DNA from: Proteobacteria bacterium UBA2363
Lineage (GTDB): Bacteria; Pseudomonadota; Gammaproteobacteria; Xanthomonadales; UBA2363
Assembly (NCBI GenBank): GCA_002344355.1
Contig: DDTN01000034.1
Coordinates: forward strand, 22,162-86,161
DNA: 64,000 nucleotides
Direction of reading: 5' to 3'
The position numbers were made by a program, and so were the translations under genes. Positions 1 to 10,100 of the stretch are shown piece by piece. Positions within the stretch are counted from its first letter, which is position 1; each line of letters opens with the position of its first letter. The notes below the pieces were generated by a model. The model was not told the DNA's origin. It saw only the letters and a list, made by a program, of their open reading frames with translations, and searched no databases.

Positions 1-1
1 C

Positions 2-292
2 TACCTGCGCGAGGAGGCCGCCTTCGACCTGCCCGCCGAACGCCGCATCCGCCTGGAACTGCGCGTCGACGACTGGCTGCGCCGCCACCTGGACGAACGC
101 CGCCTTGCCGACGACCAGCGCATCACCCCCGGCCCCGGCGAGGGGCGCTGGACCGTGCGCGCCACCGTCCAGGACAGCGAGCGGCTGTTCTGGTGGCTGT
201 GCAGCCAGGGGGGGAAGGTGGAGGTGGTAAGGCCGGTGGGGTTGAGGAGGAGGGTGGCGTGCGAAGGTGCACTCTTCGCCGGCTTGCGATGA
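2..292 (+). CDS. WYL-domain transcriptional regulator, C-terminal part (5' end outside window)
   Basis: Only the last 96 residues are inside the window. They match the C-terminal extension (WCX) that follows the WYL ligand-binding domain in YafY-type regulators: a strand with WTVRATV, a helix with LFWWLCSQG, then VEVVRPVGLR. WYL proteins are usually HTH-WYL repressors or activators that sense nucleotides or nucleic acids, and many control phage-defence loci. This one lies 168 bp upstream of the first defence gene on the same strand. Its base composition is as GC-rich as the host backbone, so it may simply be the neighbour of the island. The HTH part cannot be seen. Confidence 0.7.
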   Translation, partial: YLREEAAFDLPAERRIRLELRVDDWLRRHLDERRLADDQRITPGPGEGRWTVRATVQDSERLFWWLCSQGGKVEVVRPVGLRRRVACEGALFAGLR

Positions 293-313
293 GCGAACCC
301 TTCCGTGCGCACA

Positions 314-328
314 ATTCAAGCTGTGAAT
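314..328. promoter_or_regulatory. Short inverted repeat upstream of the defence operon
   Basis: ATTCA-AGCTG-TGAAT forms a perfect 5-bp inverted repeat in the 168-bp gap between the WYL gene and the cytosine methylase gene. It is a possible operator. The gap shows no clear sigma-70 promoter, and a repeat this short can occur by chance. Confidence 0.2.
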
Positions 329-460
329 CCACCAATACTTCCCACGTCCCATGCCCGGCGAACCCCTCCAAAATGGCAAGCACCTACTTCCAATGGGACG
401 TTACCGCGCAATGTCCGCCAGCAAGCTCGCAATAGTCAGACCATTCCTTGGGGCAGCACA

Positions 461-1504
461 ATGAATTCGATGGCGTGCATTGATCTCTTTTGCGGCGTAG
501 GAGGGCTAACTCACGGCCTGCTTCTGGAAGGACTAGAGGTAGTTGCTGGAATCGATCTGGATCCTGCCTGCCGCTTTCCGTTCGAAGTCAACAATCGAAC
601 TCGATTCCTTGAGCGGGACATCAGTACGATCACTACGAACGAACTGAACGCGCTGTTCGGAAGCGCGAGACTCAAAGTGCTTGCAGGATGCGCTCCGTGC
701 CAACCCTTTTCGACCTACTCGCAGCGATACGAGTTGGACAGAAAGGACGGCAAGTGGAGCCTGCTGTATGAGTTCGCGCGTCTCGCCAAAGGCGCCAAAC
801 CCGATGTCATCACGATGGAGAACGTCCCCACCGTCGCGAAACACGAGGTATTTCATGACTTCGTCGATACGCTGAAGCGGCTCGGCTACAACGTCTGGTT
901 CGATGTCGTCGACAGCTCCCGCTATGGCGTGCCACAGATGCGGCGGCGCATGGTGCTACTGGCATCGAAGCATGGCGACATCAAGATGATCGAACCGACG
1001 CACGAGAAACCAAAGACGGTTCGTCAAGCCATCGGCCGCTTGCGCCCATTGAGCGCGGGCGAGGCGGCCCCAAGGGACAAATTGCACGTCACCTCGACGC
1101 TTTCCGAGAAGAATCTTCGGCGGATCAAAGTCTCGAAGCCCGGTGGAACTTGGCGCGATTGGCCGGATGATCTCGTTGCCGACTGTCACCGCGCCGAGAG
1201 TGGACGCACCTACCCGGGCGTATATGGACGCATGGAGTGGGACAAACCCGCCCCGACCATGACCACGCAATGCTACGGCTTTGGCAATGGCCGTTTCGGG
1301 CACCCAGAACAGGACCGAGCCATCTCGTTGAGGGAGGCAGCGATCCTCCAGAGCTTTCCACGCGACTACGCGTTCGTGCCGGATGACGGCGAAGTGAGCT
1401 TCAAGGTTCTCGGGCGGCTCATCGGCAACGCGGTTCCCGTCGATCTCGGTCGTGCCATCGCGCGCAGCATCAACACGCATATCGCATCGGTCACGGCCCG
1501 ATGA
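461..1504 (+). CDS. C5-cytosine DNA methyltransferase (Dcm family)
   Basis: Transfers a methyl group from S-adenosylmethionine to carbon 5 of cytosine in DNA. The 347-residue protein has the ordered motifs of the family: motif I DLFCGVGG (8-15), motif IV GCAPCQPFS with catalytic Cys80, motif VI ENVP (120-123), motif VIII QMRRR (159-163), and motif X GNAVP (about 322). An open frame continues upstream to 305, but ATG 461 places motif I at the usual distance from the N-terminus. A second ATG at 470 is also possible. It is the first gene of the island, 20 bp before the Vsr-like gene. Class 2 DISARM uses a C5 methylase (DrmMII) to mark self DNA, but this locus otherwise has class 1 genes, so this could instead be the methylase of an embedded restriction system. 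GC is lower than in the flanking chromosome. Confidence 0.93.
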   Translation: MNSMACIDLFCGVGGLTHGLLLEGLEVVAGIDLDPACRFPFEVNNRTRFLERDISTITTNELNALFGSARLKVLAGCAPCQPFSTYSQRYELDRKDGKWSLLYEFARLAKGAKPDVITMENVPTVAKHEVFHDFVDTLKRLGYNVWFDVVDSSRYGVPQMRRRMVLLASKHGDIKMIEPTHEKPKTVRQAIGRLRPLSAGEAAPRDKLHVTSTLSEKNLRRIKVSKPGGTWRDWPDDLVADCHRAESGRTYPGVYGRMEWDKPAPTMTTQCYGFGNGRFGHPEQDRAISLREAAILQSFPRDYAFVPDDGEVSFKVLGRLIGNAVPVDLGRAIARSINTHIASVTAR

Positions 1505-1524
1505 CGAGCTGACGAGGGCTTCCG

Positions 1525-1983
1525 ATGTCGCGCATTCAGCCCTCGTCCCCCGAGACCAGTCGCCGCATGGCGAAGGTTCGGCAGAAAGGGACTGATGCCG
1601 AAATCGCGCTACGAAGTGAGCTTTACCGGAGGGGCCTGCGCTACCGAGTCGATTACGAGGTCCTGAAGAAACCTCGCCGCGTCGCAGACGTGGCATTCCC
1701 GGGGTTGAAGATCGCCGTCTTCGTCGATGGGTGCTTTTGGCACGGATGCCCCAAGCATGCGACCTGGCCGAAACAGAACGCAGAGTTCTGGCGGCAGAAG
1801 ATCGAGGCGAATCGCCTCAGGGACACCGACACGAATTCGAGGCTTCTCGAAAGCGGTTGGACGGTACTGCGATTCTGGGAACACGAGTCCCCGATCGAAG
1901 CCACGGATACCGTCGCACAGGCGGTCGCCATCGCAAAAACAAAGCGCTGCACATCGTCTGCTGGCGCGCACAAGAAGAACTGA
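1525..1983 (+). CDS. vsr: Vsr-family very short patch repair endonuclease
   Basis: Vsr nicks DNA 5' of T:G mismatches that arise when 5-methylcytosine deaminates, so it is typically encoded beside a C5 methylase, as here. The 152-residue protein is of normal family length. It shows the N-terminal MAKVRQKGTDAE segment, the metal-binding Asp in RRVADVAF (Asp55), and the FVDGCFWHGCP motif (66-76) with zinc ligands and catalytic His73. These are followed by FWRQKI and NRLRD. It sits between the methylase and drmD and is probably co-transcribed with both. In this setting it could be a repair partner of the methylase or a nuclease component of defence; the sequence does not decide. Confidence 0.92.
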   Translation: MSRIQPSSPETSRRMAKVRQKGTDAEIALRSELYRRGLRYRVDYEVLKKPRRVADVAFPGLKIAVFVDGCFWHGCPKHATWPKQNAEFWRQKIEANRLRDTDTNSRLLESGWTVLRFWEHESPIEATDTVAQAVAIAKTKRCTSSAGAHKKN

Positions 1984-1991
1984 ATAGGAAG

Positions 1992-4900
1992 ATGGCCGAC
2001 CAAATGGAAATCTCGAACGATCAGAAGCACCAGACCTACCGTGCTCGTCCCGAGCCCGGCCAATTGGTCGAGGTTCGTCGGCGCCAGTGGGTCGTGGCAG
2101 ATGTCGCCTCTTCGAAACTGGAGTCGGCTTCAATCTCGCAGAACTGCGTGACGCTGTCCTCTATCGACGAGGACGGTCTCGGCGAGGAGCTGGAAGTCAT
2201 CTGGGAGATCGAACCCGGCGCACAAGTCATCGAGCGTGCGGGCCTGCCTTCCATTACCGGGCAAGACGACTCCGACACGCTCGAAGCCTTCCTGGATGCG
2301 GTGCGATGGGGCGCCGCCACCAATGCAGACCGAGGGTTTCTGCAGGCACCGTTCCGCAGTGGCGTCAGCATCGAGGACTTTCAGCTCGACCCTCTGGTAC
2401 GCGCCATCGACATGGCCCGCGTCAACCTGCTCATCGCCGACGACGTCGGCTTGGGCAAGACCATCGAGGCGGGGCTGGTGATCCAGGAGATGCTACTCCG
2501 GCACCGTGCCCGCACCGTCTTGATCATCTGTCCTGCATCCCTTCAGGAGAAATGGCGCACCGAGATGCTGGAGAAGTTCGGCCTCGACTTCCGCGTGGTC
2601 GACACTGCCTACATCAAGCAGTTGCGGCGCGAACGCGGCATCCACGCCAACCCGTGGACATCCCATCCGCGCCTGATCGCCTCGATGGACTGGGTCAAGA
2701 GTGGCGAGGGGCTGCGCGCCATGCGCGATGTCCTACCGCCCCATGCCGGCCATCCGCGCAAGTTCGATCTACTTGTCGTCGACGAAGCGCACAACATCGC
2801 CCCCGCCGCCGGGGCTCACTACGCCCTCGAGAGTCAGCGGACCCGCTTCATCCGCGCGATCAGCCCGCATTTCCAGCATCGCCTGTTCCTGACGGCGACG
2901 CCGCACAACGGATACACCGAGTCGTTCACCTCACTGCTGGAGTTGCTGGACGACCAACGCTTCGCCCGCAACATCCTCCCCGACGAGAAGCAGTTGAGTC
3001 AGGTAATGATCCGTCGCCTGAAGAGCGATCTCGTCGATGCTGACGGCAAACCCCTGTATGCCCGGCGCAAGCTACAGGCGCTGACGGTTCCGTACACGGA
3101 TGAGGAACGGGAGATCCATGAGAAGCTGAACGATTACTGTGCCAGCCGCGAAAAAGACGCGGAGAAGACCGGCAGCACATTCGGCACTTCGTTCGTCAAT
3201 CAACTGCTCAAGAAGCGCCTCTTCTCGTCGCCCGCCGCGTTCGCTTCCACGCTCGAGAAGCACGTCGCCTCGCTGTCGAACGGCGCCAAGCCCAAGGGTC
3301 GAGATGCCATGGCCGAGCGCATCCTGCGCAAAGCCATCCTGAAAGCAGACGAGGATTACGCCAACGACCAGGAAGTCGAGAATGCTCAATCGGAGGCCGT
3401 CGAGGAGGCATCACGCCGTTCCCAACCGCTGACGCAAGAGCAACAACGGATGCTGGCCGACTTGAGGCAATGGGCGCAGCGCGCCAAGAACCAGACCGAC
3501 TCCAAGGCCAGAGCCATCCTCGATTGGCTCTCAGCCAATCTGAAACCGGGAGGTCAGTGGAACGATCGCCGGGTGATCCTGTTTACCGAATACCGCACCA
3601 CCCACCAGTGTATGCACGAGATCCTCGCCAGCCATGGTTTCGGTGGCGAACGACTCGGTCTGCTCCACGGAGGACTCACTCAGGATGAGCGTGAGCCCAT
3701 CAAGGCAGCCTTCCAGGCATCTCCCAAGGATTCCCCCGTCCGCATCCTGCTCGCCACGGATGCGGCCTCCGAAGGTATCGACCTGCAGAACCACTGCAAT
3801 TGCCTCATCCACCTGGAGATCCCCTACAACCCCAACGTGATGGAGCAGCGCAACGGGCGTATCGACCGTCACGGACAACGCGAGAAAGAGGTGCTGATCT
3901 GGCACCCCGTCGACGGCGGTGACAAAAGCCATGCATCGGTCGGTGGCCATGGTGACGACATTCTGCGTGCGCTGCGCAAACTTGAGTCGATGCGCGCCGA
4001 CATGGGCAGCGTCAATCCGGTCATCGCGCCCCAGATGTCCGGGCTCATCGAAGGCTCGCTGAAGGATCTGGACACCCGCCTCGCGGAGGCCAAGATTGCC
4101 AAGGCCAGGCGCTTCGTGCGCGCCGAACGCGAGCTGAAAGAGCGCGTCGCCAAGCTCCATGAACGACTACTCGCCACCCAGCAGGATTTTCACCTCACGC
4201 CCGATCACATCCAGATGGCGGTGAAGACTGGTCTCGCGCTAGCGGGCCGCCCCCCATTGGAACCCGTCGCCCTCGCAGATGCACCCCAAGGCAGCGCATT
4301 CAGGATGCCACCCCTCTCGGGATCATGGGCGCGCTGTCTGGAGGGCCTGCGTCACCCGCATACCCAGCAGATACGCCCCATCACCTTCGACCACGCCGTG
4401 GCGAAGGGGCGTGACGATGTCGTTCTGGTCCACCTCAACCATCGGCTGGTGCAGATGTGCCTGCGTCTGCTGCGCGCCGAGGTCTGGGCTCGAGATGACG
4501 TGAAGAAACTGCATCGCGTCACCGTGCGCTCGGTGCCGGATGGCAGCATCGAAGGTCCGGCTGTGGTCGTCATCTCACGGCTGGTCGTCACCGGCGGCGA
4601 CCATCATCGACTGCATGAGGAGCTGACCACCTCGGGCGGCTACTTGCGTGATCAGTCCTTCCGCCGCGAAGAGGGCGTCACCCGTCTGCAGCAGTGGCTG
4701 GACGACGCCAAGCCGGTCACCGCGGATGACGCGCTGTTCGATGCACTCCGGGTGCGCTTCGAACGCGCGCAACAAGCCATCCTGCAATCGGTGGACGCCC
4801 GTTCAAAGGACCGACTCAAGTTCCTGGCCAACACGCTGCAGTCTCGCAAACAGCAGGAACTCGACGACATCGGTACCGTGCTCGACGAGCTCGAGAAGGC

Positions 4901-5132
4901 GATCCAGAGCGAGCTGAAGAAAGATCGACAGCCAGAACAGCTCTCGCTATTCACCGAGGACGAGCGCACCCAGCTCAGGCGTGACACCGCCGCACTCGAA
5001 GCCCGTCTGGCGCGCATCCCGGTGGAGCGCGTCCAGGAAGTCGAAGCCATCGAAAGCCGCTACGCGAAGCTCGACGACCGTACCTTCCCAGTCGCGGTGA
5101 TCTTCCTCGTGCCGGAGGGCAGTACGAGATGA
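1992..5132 (+). CDS. drmD: DISARM SNF2-like helicase DrmD
   Basis: Superfamily 2 SNF2-type ATPase of 1046 residues and the signature gene of class 1 DISARM phage defence. Visible motifs are Walker A DVGLGKT (151-157), DEAH box (264-267), motif III LTATPHNG, the helicase C region FTEYRTTH, and motif VI QRNGRIDRHGQ from residue 619. A long charged C-terminal half follows with coiled-coil character (QSRKQQELDDIG...). The ATG at 1992 follows an AGGAAG ribosome-binding site; the open frame continues further upstream inside vsr but would overlap it. It overlaps the next gene by 4 bp. The assignment to DrmD rather than a generic SNF2 protein rests on the linked drmMI, drmA, drmB and drmC. Confidence 0.9.
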   Translation: MADQMEISNDQKHQTYRARPEPGQLVEVRRRQWVVADVASSKLESASISQNCVTLSSIDEDGLGEELEVIWEIEPGAQVIERAGLPSITGQDDSDTLEAFLDAVRWGAATNADRGFLQAPFRSGVSIEDFQLDPLVRAIDMARVNLLIADDVGLGKTIEAGLVIQEMLLRHRARTVLIICPASLQEKWRTEMLEKFGLDFRVVDTAYIKQLRRERGIHANPWTSHPRLIASMDWVKSGEGLRAMRDVLPPHAGHPRKFDLLVVDEAHNIAPAAGAHYALESQRTRFIRAISPHFQHRLFLTATPHNGYTESFTSLLELLDDQRFARNILPDEKQLSQVMIRRLKSDLVDADGKPLYARRKLQALTVPYTDEEREIHEKLNDYCASREKDAEKTGSTFGTSFVNQLLKKRLFSSPAAFASTLEKHVASLSNGAKPKGRDAMAERILRKAILKADEDYANDQEVENAQSEAVEEASRRSQPLTQEQQRMLADLRQWAQRAKNQTDSKARAILDWLSANLKPGGQWNDRRVILFTEYRTTHQCMHEILASHGFGGERLGLLHGGLTQDEREPIKAAFQASPKDSPVRILLATDAASEGIDLQNHCNCLIHLEIPYNPNVMEQRNGRIDRHGQREKEVLIWHPVDGGDKSHASVGGHGDDILRALRKLESMRADMGSVNPVIAPQMSGLIEGSLKDLDTRLAEAKIAKARRFVRAERELKERVAKLHERLLATQQDFHLTPDHIQMAVKTGLALAGRPPLEPVALADAPQGSAFRMPPLSGSWARCLEGLRHPHTQQIRPITFDHAVAKGRDDVVLVHLNHRLVQMCLRLLRAEVWARDDVKKLHRVTVRSVPDGSIEGPAVVVISRLVVTGGDHHRLHEELTTSGGYLRDQSFRREEGVTRLQQWLDDAKPVTADDALFDALRVRFERAQQAILQSVDARSKDRLKFLANTLQSRKQQELDDIGTVLDELEKAIQSELKKDRQPEQLSLFTEDERTQLRRDTAALEARLARIPVERVQEVEAIESRYAKLDDRTFPVAVIFLVPEGSTR

Positions 5133-7150
5133 GTCGTGGGGTTCGATACTCTCTATCCGGTTTCGTCATTGCCGATGATTCCCAATTACTGGGAGAGCTC
5201 ACTGACTCGGTCAGTTCGACCGGCGTCCAGAGTACACGCACGACCCAAATCGAGACGTGGAAGCTTCAGATCGCGCTTCTGAAACGTTGCGCACAGGAGC
5301 TGATGGAACGGCACGAGTCGGCCAGATGCTGGCATTTGATCCTCGAATATGAGCTGCCGCGTCGGCAGAAGCGCCCCGACGCCGTTTTGCTCGCCGACGA
5401 TGTGATCCTGGTGGTGGAGTTCAAGGTCGGGGCCACGGTTCACGACGCGTCGTCTCGCTGGCAGGTGGAAGACTATTGCTTGAACCTCCGTGACTTCCAC
5501 GGCGGTAGCGCTGGGCACACGATCGTGCCGGTACTCTGTTCCACGGCCGCGCCAAGTGTCGTGGGCTCGCCCCTGGTTTCACGTTCGCATGTCTCACCGA
5601 TACGGTTCGCGAATGCTGAAGACCTGTCTTCCGTACTGCTCGCTGCTTTCAAGGGTCTGCACGTTCCCGGCGGCTCGCCCATCGATGCCAACGCCTGGGT
5701 CGACGCACCATACCGCCCCACGCTGTCGGTCATCGAGGCCGCCGAACGCCTCTACGAGAACCACGACGTTCGCGAGATCAGCCACAGCTACGCCAGCAAC
5801 CTGGACGCGACGACGGACATGCTGGCGGAGGTGATTCGGGAAGCGCGAGCGCAGAACCGGCGCTACGTGTGCTTCGTCACCGGTGTGCCGGGCGCTGGCA
5901 AGACGCTGACGGGGCTCAATGTCGTTCATGACCCTTCGCTGCGCGCAGAAGGTGGCCCATCGGGCATCTTTTTGTCCGGCAACGGCCCCCTGGTCAAAGT
6001 GGTGCGCGAAGCCTTGGTGTTAAGCCAACAGCGCTCCGGGCGTCGGCGCCAAGACAGCGCCCATGAAGTCTCGACCTTCATCCAGAACGTCCACCAGTTC
6101 CTGCGCTATCACCGTGAGCATCCCACGGCCTTGCCACATGAGCATGTCGTCGTATTCGACGAAGCCCAGCGCGCCTGGGACCGTGAGCAGATGCAACGCA
6201 AGCAAGGGGTGGATAGTTCGGAGGCCGCCGAACTCTTCGACGTGATGGATCGCCTGGACGGATGGGCCGTGATCATCGCGCTCGTCGGTGGCGGCCAAGA
6301 GATCTTTCTCGGCGAGGCCGGGTTGGAGGAATGGGGGCGAGCCGTTGCTGTTCGCTCCCATTGGCGCGTCGTCGCTTCTCCCGAAGTCGTCTCCGGCGGC
6401 GCCAGTGTCTCCGGACACCGCCTGTTCGCCGATGGCGTTCCTCCCGGTATCGAGTTCAGGCCGGAGCCCCTGGCGCATCTGAATGTCGGCGTGCGGAGCT
6501 TTCGAGCTCAACGACTTGCTGAGTGGGTCGACGCAGTGCTCACCCTCAACACCGAACGTGCTCGCTCACTCGTGCCTGATCACCGGGAGTTCCCACTCCA
6601 CTTCACTCGCGAGCTCGACATTGCCAAGGCCTGGTTGCGAGCCAGGAGTAAGCCGGGTAACGGCCAGCGAGCCGGCTTGATCGCCACCTCAGAGGATCAA
6701 CGCCTGCGCGCCTATGGTCTCGAGCGCGCCAGCGCCTTCCGCCTGAACTACTCATTCGAGAAGTGGTTCTTGATGCCACCCGCGGATGTCCGTTCGAGCC
6801 ACGCGCTCGAAGTGGCGGCGTCGGAGTTCGAATGCCAAGGGCTCGAGCTCGACTGGGTGGGACTGTGCTGGGGCGGCGATCTGACCCCATCCAATCCGGG
6901 TGGCTGGGAATACCGCAAGTTTCGTGGCAGTGCTTGGAATCAGGTGCGCGGCGATGGGGAGCGCGCCTATGTACGAAATCGCTATCGCGTCCTGCTCACC
7001 CGAGCACGACTCGGCATGGTCATCTGGATTCCCCGAGGAAGAGCAGACGACACGACCCTCGACCCGGCCAGATTCGACCGTATTGCGCAGCTGCTACAGG
7101 CGGCCGGCGTACCCGAGCTTCAACAAGAATTCGAAGGAGCTCAGGCATGA
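5129..7150 (+). CDS. DUF2075 P-loop helicase with N-terminal PD-(D/E)XK nuclease domain
   Basis: A 673-residue protein with two apparent parts. The N-terminal domain carries a PD-(D/E)XK core: Asp84 in RPDAVLLAD, then EFK at 97-99 after a hydrophobic strand. The central and C-terminal part is a DUF2075 (Schlafen-like) ATPase with Walker A GVPGAGKT (252-259) and Walker B VVFDEAQ (DEAQ 344-347), ending in an RVLLTRAR segment typical of superfamily 1-like folds. It overlaps drmD by 4 bp and the methylase gene by 4 bp, which points to translational coupling and a role with DISARM. It is not one of the five core class 1 genes. It likely acts on DNA or RNA ends; its exact activity is unknown. Confidence 0.85.
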   Translation: MSRGVRYSLSGFVIADDSQLLGELTDSVSSTGVQSTRTTQIETWKLQIALLKRCAQELMERHESARCWHLILEYELPRRQKRPDAVLLADDVILVVEFKVGATVHDASSRWQVEDYCLNLRDFHGGSAGHTIVPVLCSTAAPSVVGSPLVSRSHVSPIRFANAEDLSSVLLAAFKGLHVPGGSPIDANAWVDAPYRPTLSVIEAAERLYENHDVREISHSYASNLDATTDMLAEVIREARAQNRRYVCFVTGVPGAGKTLTGLNVVHDPSLRAEGGPSGIFLSGNGPLVKVVREALVLSQQRSGRRRQDSAHEVSTFIQNVHQFLRYHREHPTALPHEHVVVFDEAQRAWDREQMQRKQGVDSSEAAELFDVMDRLDGWAVIIALVGGGQEIFLGEAGLEEWGRAVAVRSHWRVVASPEVVSGGASVSGHRLFADGVPPGIEFRPEPLAHLNVGVRSFRAQRLAEWVDAVLTLNTERARSLVPDHREFPLHFTRELDIAKAWLRARSKPGNGQRAGLIATSEDQRLRAYGLERASAFRLNYSFEKWFLMPPADVRSSHALEVAASEFECQGLELDWVGLCWGGDLTPSNPGGWEYRKFRGSAWNQVRGDGERAYVRNRYRVLLTRARLGMVIWIPRGRADDTTLDPARFDRIAQLLQAAGVPELQQEFEGAQA

Positions 7151-10100
7151 GCCAATACGACCATCACCACGACTGGCTCGCACTCATCGAGATTTCCGGC
7201 CCCTTCCTCGCCGTTCCGGTTCTGAAAGAAGCGTTTCCGCAGGGCTTGGAGGAACTCGACGGGGTCAAGCGCAAACGACTGCGCCAGGCTTACGAGGAAT
7301 GGCGCGAGGCCTTGGAGACGGACGACCCGCAGTTCAACGAACTGCACGCCGCCTGGATCGACGAGGTGCTGGCTCGCGGCCTGGAGCTGGACGAGGATGG
7401 CAAGGGCGACGTCTTGAAGCGCGCCGACTGGTGTGCGGCCAGCCTGAATGTCACCCTGCCTGAGCATGGCGTGACGCTGTCTCCAGACCTTATGGTCATC
7501 GACGAGCAACGGGCCAATAAGCCGCTGCTGCTCATCCACACCTACGACCAGGACGTCGACCTTGATGCAACGCTGAAGTTGGACGGATGGGCCGCCACAC
7601 CGGCCGATCGCATGGTCCAACTCTGCCGTGCCACCGGCTGTCGTCTCGGTCTGGTCACCAACGGCGAACGCTGGATGCTGATCGACGCTCCGATCGGCGC
7701 CGTCACCACCTTCGCCAGTTGGTACGCCCGCATCTGGACCCAAGAGCCCGTCACCCTGCAGGCCTTCGTGCATCTGCTAGGCATTCGTCGCTTCTTCGTC
7801 GATGAATCCGAGCAATTGCCGGCGCTATTCGACCGCTCGCTGAAGTACCAGGACGAGGTCACCGACGCCCTCGGCGAGCAGGTGCGGCGCGCCGTCGAAG
7901 TGCTGATCCAGGCGCTCGACAAGGCCGACCAGGACCGCGATCGCGAGTTGCTGCGCGACGTGAAGGAGCCCGTGCTCTACGAGGCCGCGCTGACGGTGAT
8001 GATGCGGCTGGTGTTCCTGCTCTCCGCCGAGGAGCGTGGCTTGCTGTTGCTCGGCGATGAACGCTACGAGGCCAACTACGCGCTCTCGACCTTGCGCATG
8101 CAATTGCGCAAGGAATCCGAGGAGATCCTCGAACGTCGCTGGGATGCCTGGTCGCGCCTGCTGGCCATCTTCCGCGCCGTATTTGGTGGCATCGAGCATG
8201 AGAACCTGCGCCTGCCCGCACTGGGTGGCTCGCTGTTCGACCCGGATCGCTTTCCATTCCTCGAGGGCCGCGCCAAGGACTCCGACTGGCGCACTGACAT
8301 CGCCAAGCCGCTGCCGATCGACAACCGCACCGTGCTGCTGTTGCTCGAGGCCATTCAGCAGTTCCAGGGGCGGACGCTTTCCTACCGCGCACTGGACGTC
8401 GAACAGATCGGCTACGTCTACGAGGGCCTGCTGGAACGCACCGTCAAGCGCACCACCGAGGTCACGCTGGAACTGGATGGCACCAAGAACGCCAAGGCGC
8501 CCTGGGTCAAGTTGGCCGAACTGGAATCCGCCCGCCTCGACGGCGCCGAATGCCTTGCCCAACTGCTCCAGGAGCGTTCCGGCAGTTCCGCCAGCCGTGT
8601 GCGCCACGATCTGGCCAAGCCAGTCGACGACACCCTTGCCGACCGTCTGCTGGCCGCCTGCCATGGGGACACCAACCTCCGTAATCGCATCAGGCCTTTT
8701 GCCCACCTCGTGCGCACCGATCCATGGGGCTACCCGCTGATCTACCCCGCCGGGGCCTTCATCGTCACCACCGGCTCCGACCGGCGCGAGACCGGCACCC
8801 ACTACACGCCGAAATCGCTCACCGAGGCCATCGTCACCGAGACTCTGACGCCGATCGCCTACGTGGGACCGGCAGAAGGCACCCCGCGTGAGCAGTGGGT
8901 GTTGAAGTCACCCGCCGAACTGCTGGACCTGAAGATCTGCGACCCGGCCATGGGGTCAGGGGCGTTCCTGGTGCAGGCCTGCCGCTGGCTGGCTGATCGC
9001 CTGGTCGAGGCCTGGTCACAGGCCGAAGGCAGTGGAAAGACAGTGAGCGTGGATGGCGAGGTGCTGGATGCGCCCGACACCAAGGAGCCTCTGCCTCGCG
9101 ACACCGAGGCCCGCACCGTGATCGCCCGCCGTCTCATCGCCGAGCGCTGCCTCTACGGCGTGGACCTGAATCCCCTGGCGGTCGAACTCGCCAAGCTCTC
9201 CATCTGGCTGGTGACGCTGGCCAAGGGACGCCCGTTCGGCTTCCTCGATCACAACCTGCGCTGTGGCGATAGCCTGCTCGGCATCCATCGTCTGGATCAG
9301 CTCACCGAGCTCTCGATGGTGCCGACCGGGAAAGGCCAGCAACGCTTGTTCGGGCAGAACATCGAGCAGGCGGTTCGCGAGGCGATCGAGTTGCGGCAAC
9401 AGTTGCGTGCGATGCCAATACGCGACATTCATGACGTCGAAGCCATGGCACGACTGGATGCCGATGCACGCGAAAAGCTCGAGGTGCCGGAGCGTATCGC
9501 CGATGCGTTCGTCGCCGAGGTCCTTTCCTCGGGAGGGAATGCGAACGCTCTGTCCAGTGCCGTCGGCGCGCTCGCGATTCAAGCCGGGCAGGCCGTCGAA
9601 GGTAAGCGCGACGCGATAGAAGCCATGATTCGGCGAGCACGCGACGCATTGAGTGCCGATCTCCCGCATGAAAAGACAAGACGTTCGCCGTTCCATTGGC
9701 CGCTGGAATTTCCCGAGGCCTTTGCCAGATCGCCCTCCGGATTCGATGCACTCGTCGGTAACCCACCGTTCCTGGGTAATCGTCTCTGGAAAGGCGCCAT
9801 GGGTGAAAAGCTGCAGTGGCAGTGCGAGATGGTGCTGGGTACATCTCCGGGCAAAATCGACTTATGCGTTGTCTTCCATCGTCGCGCCGTCGACCTGCTG
9901 CGAACCGATGGTTGTTATGGGCTGCTCGCAACCAGCAACATCGCCGAGGGCAGTGCCATCGAGGTCGGCCTCGGCGTGGTGGTCCAGAACGGCACGATCC
10001 ATTTCGCTAAGAAAGGCATGCCTTGGCCAGGAACCGCCGCTGTCGTCGTTGCCGTCGTCGGTTTCATCAAAGGCGAATGGCGAGCCGAGTGCGATGCAGA

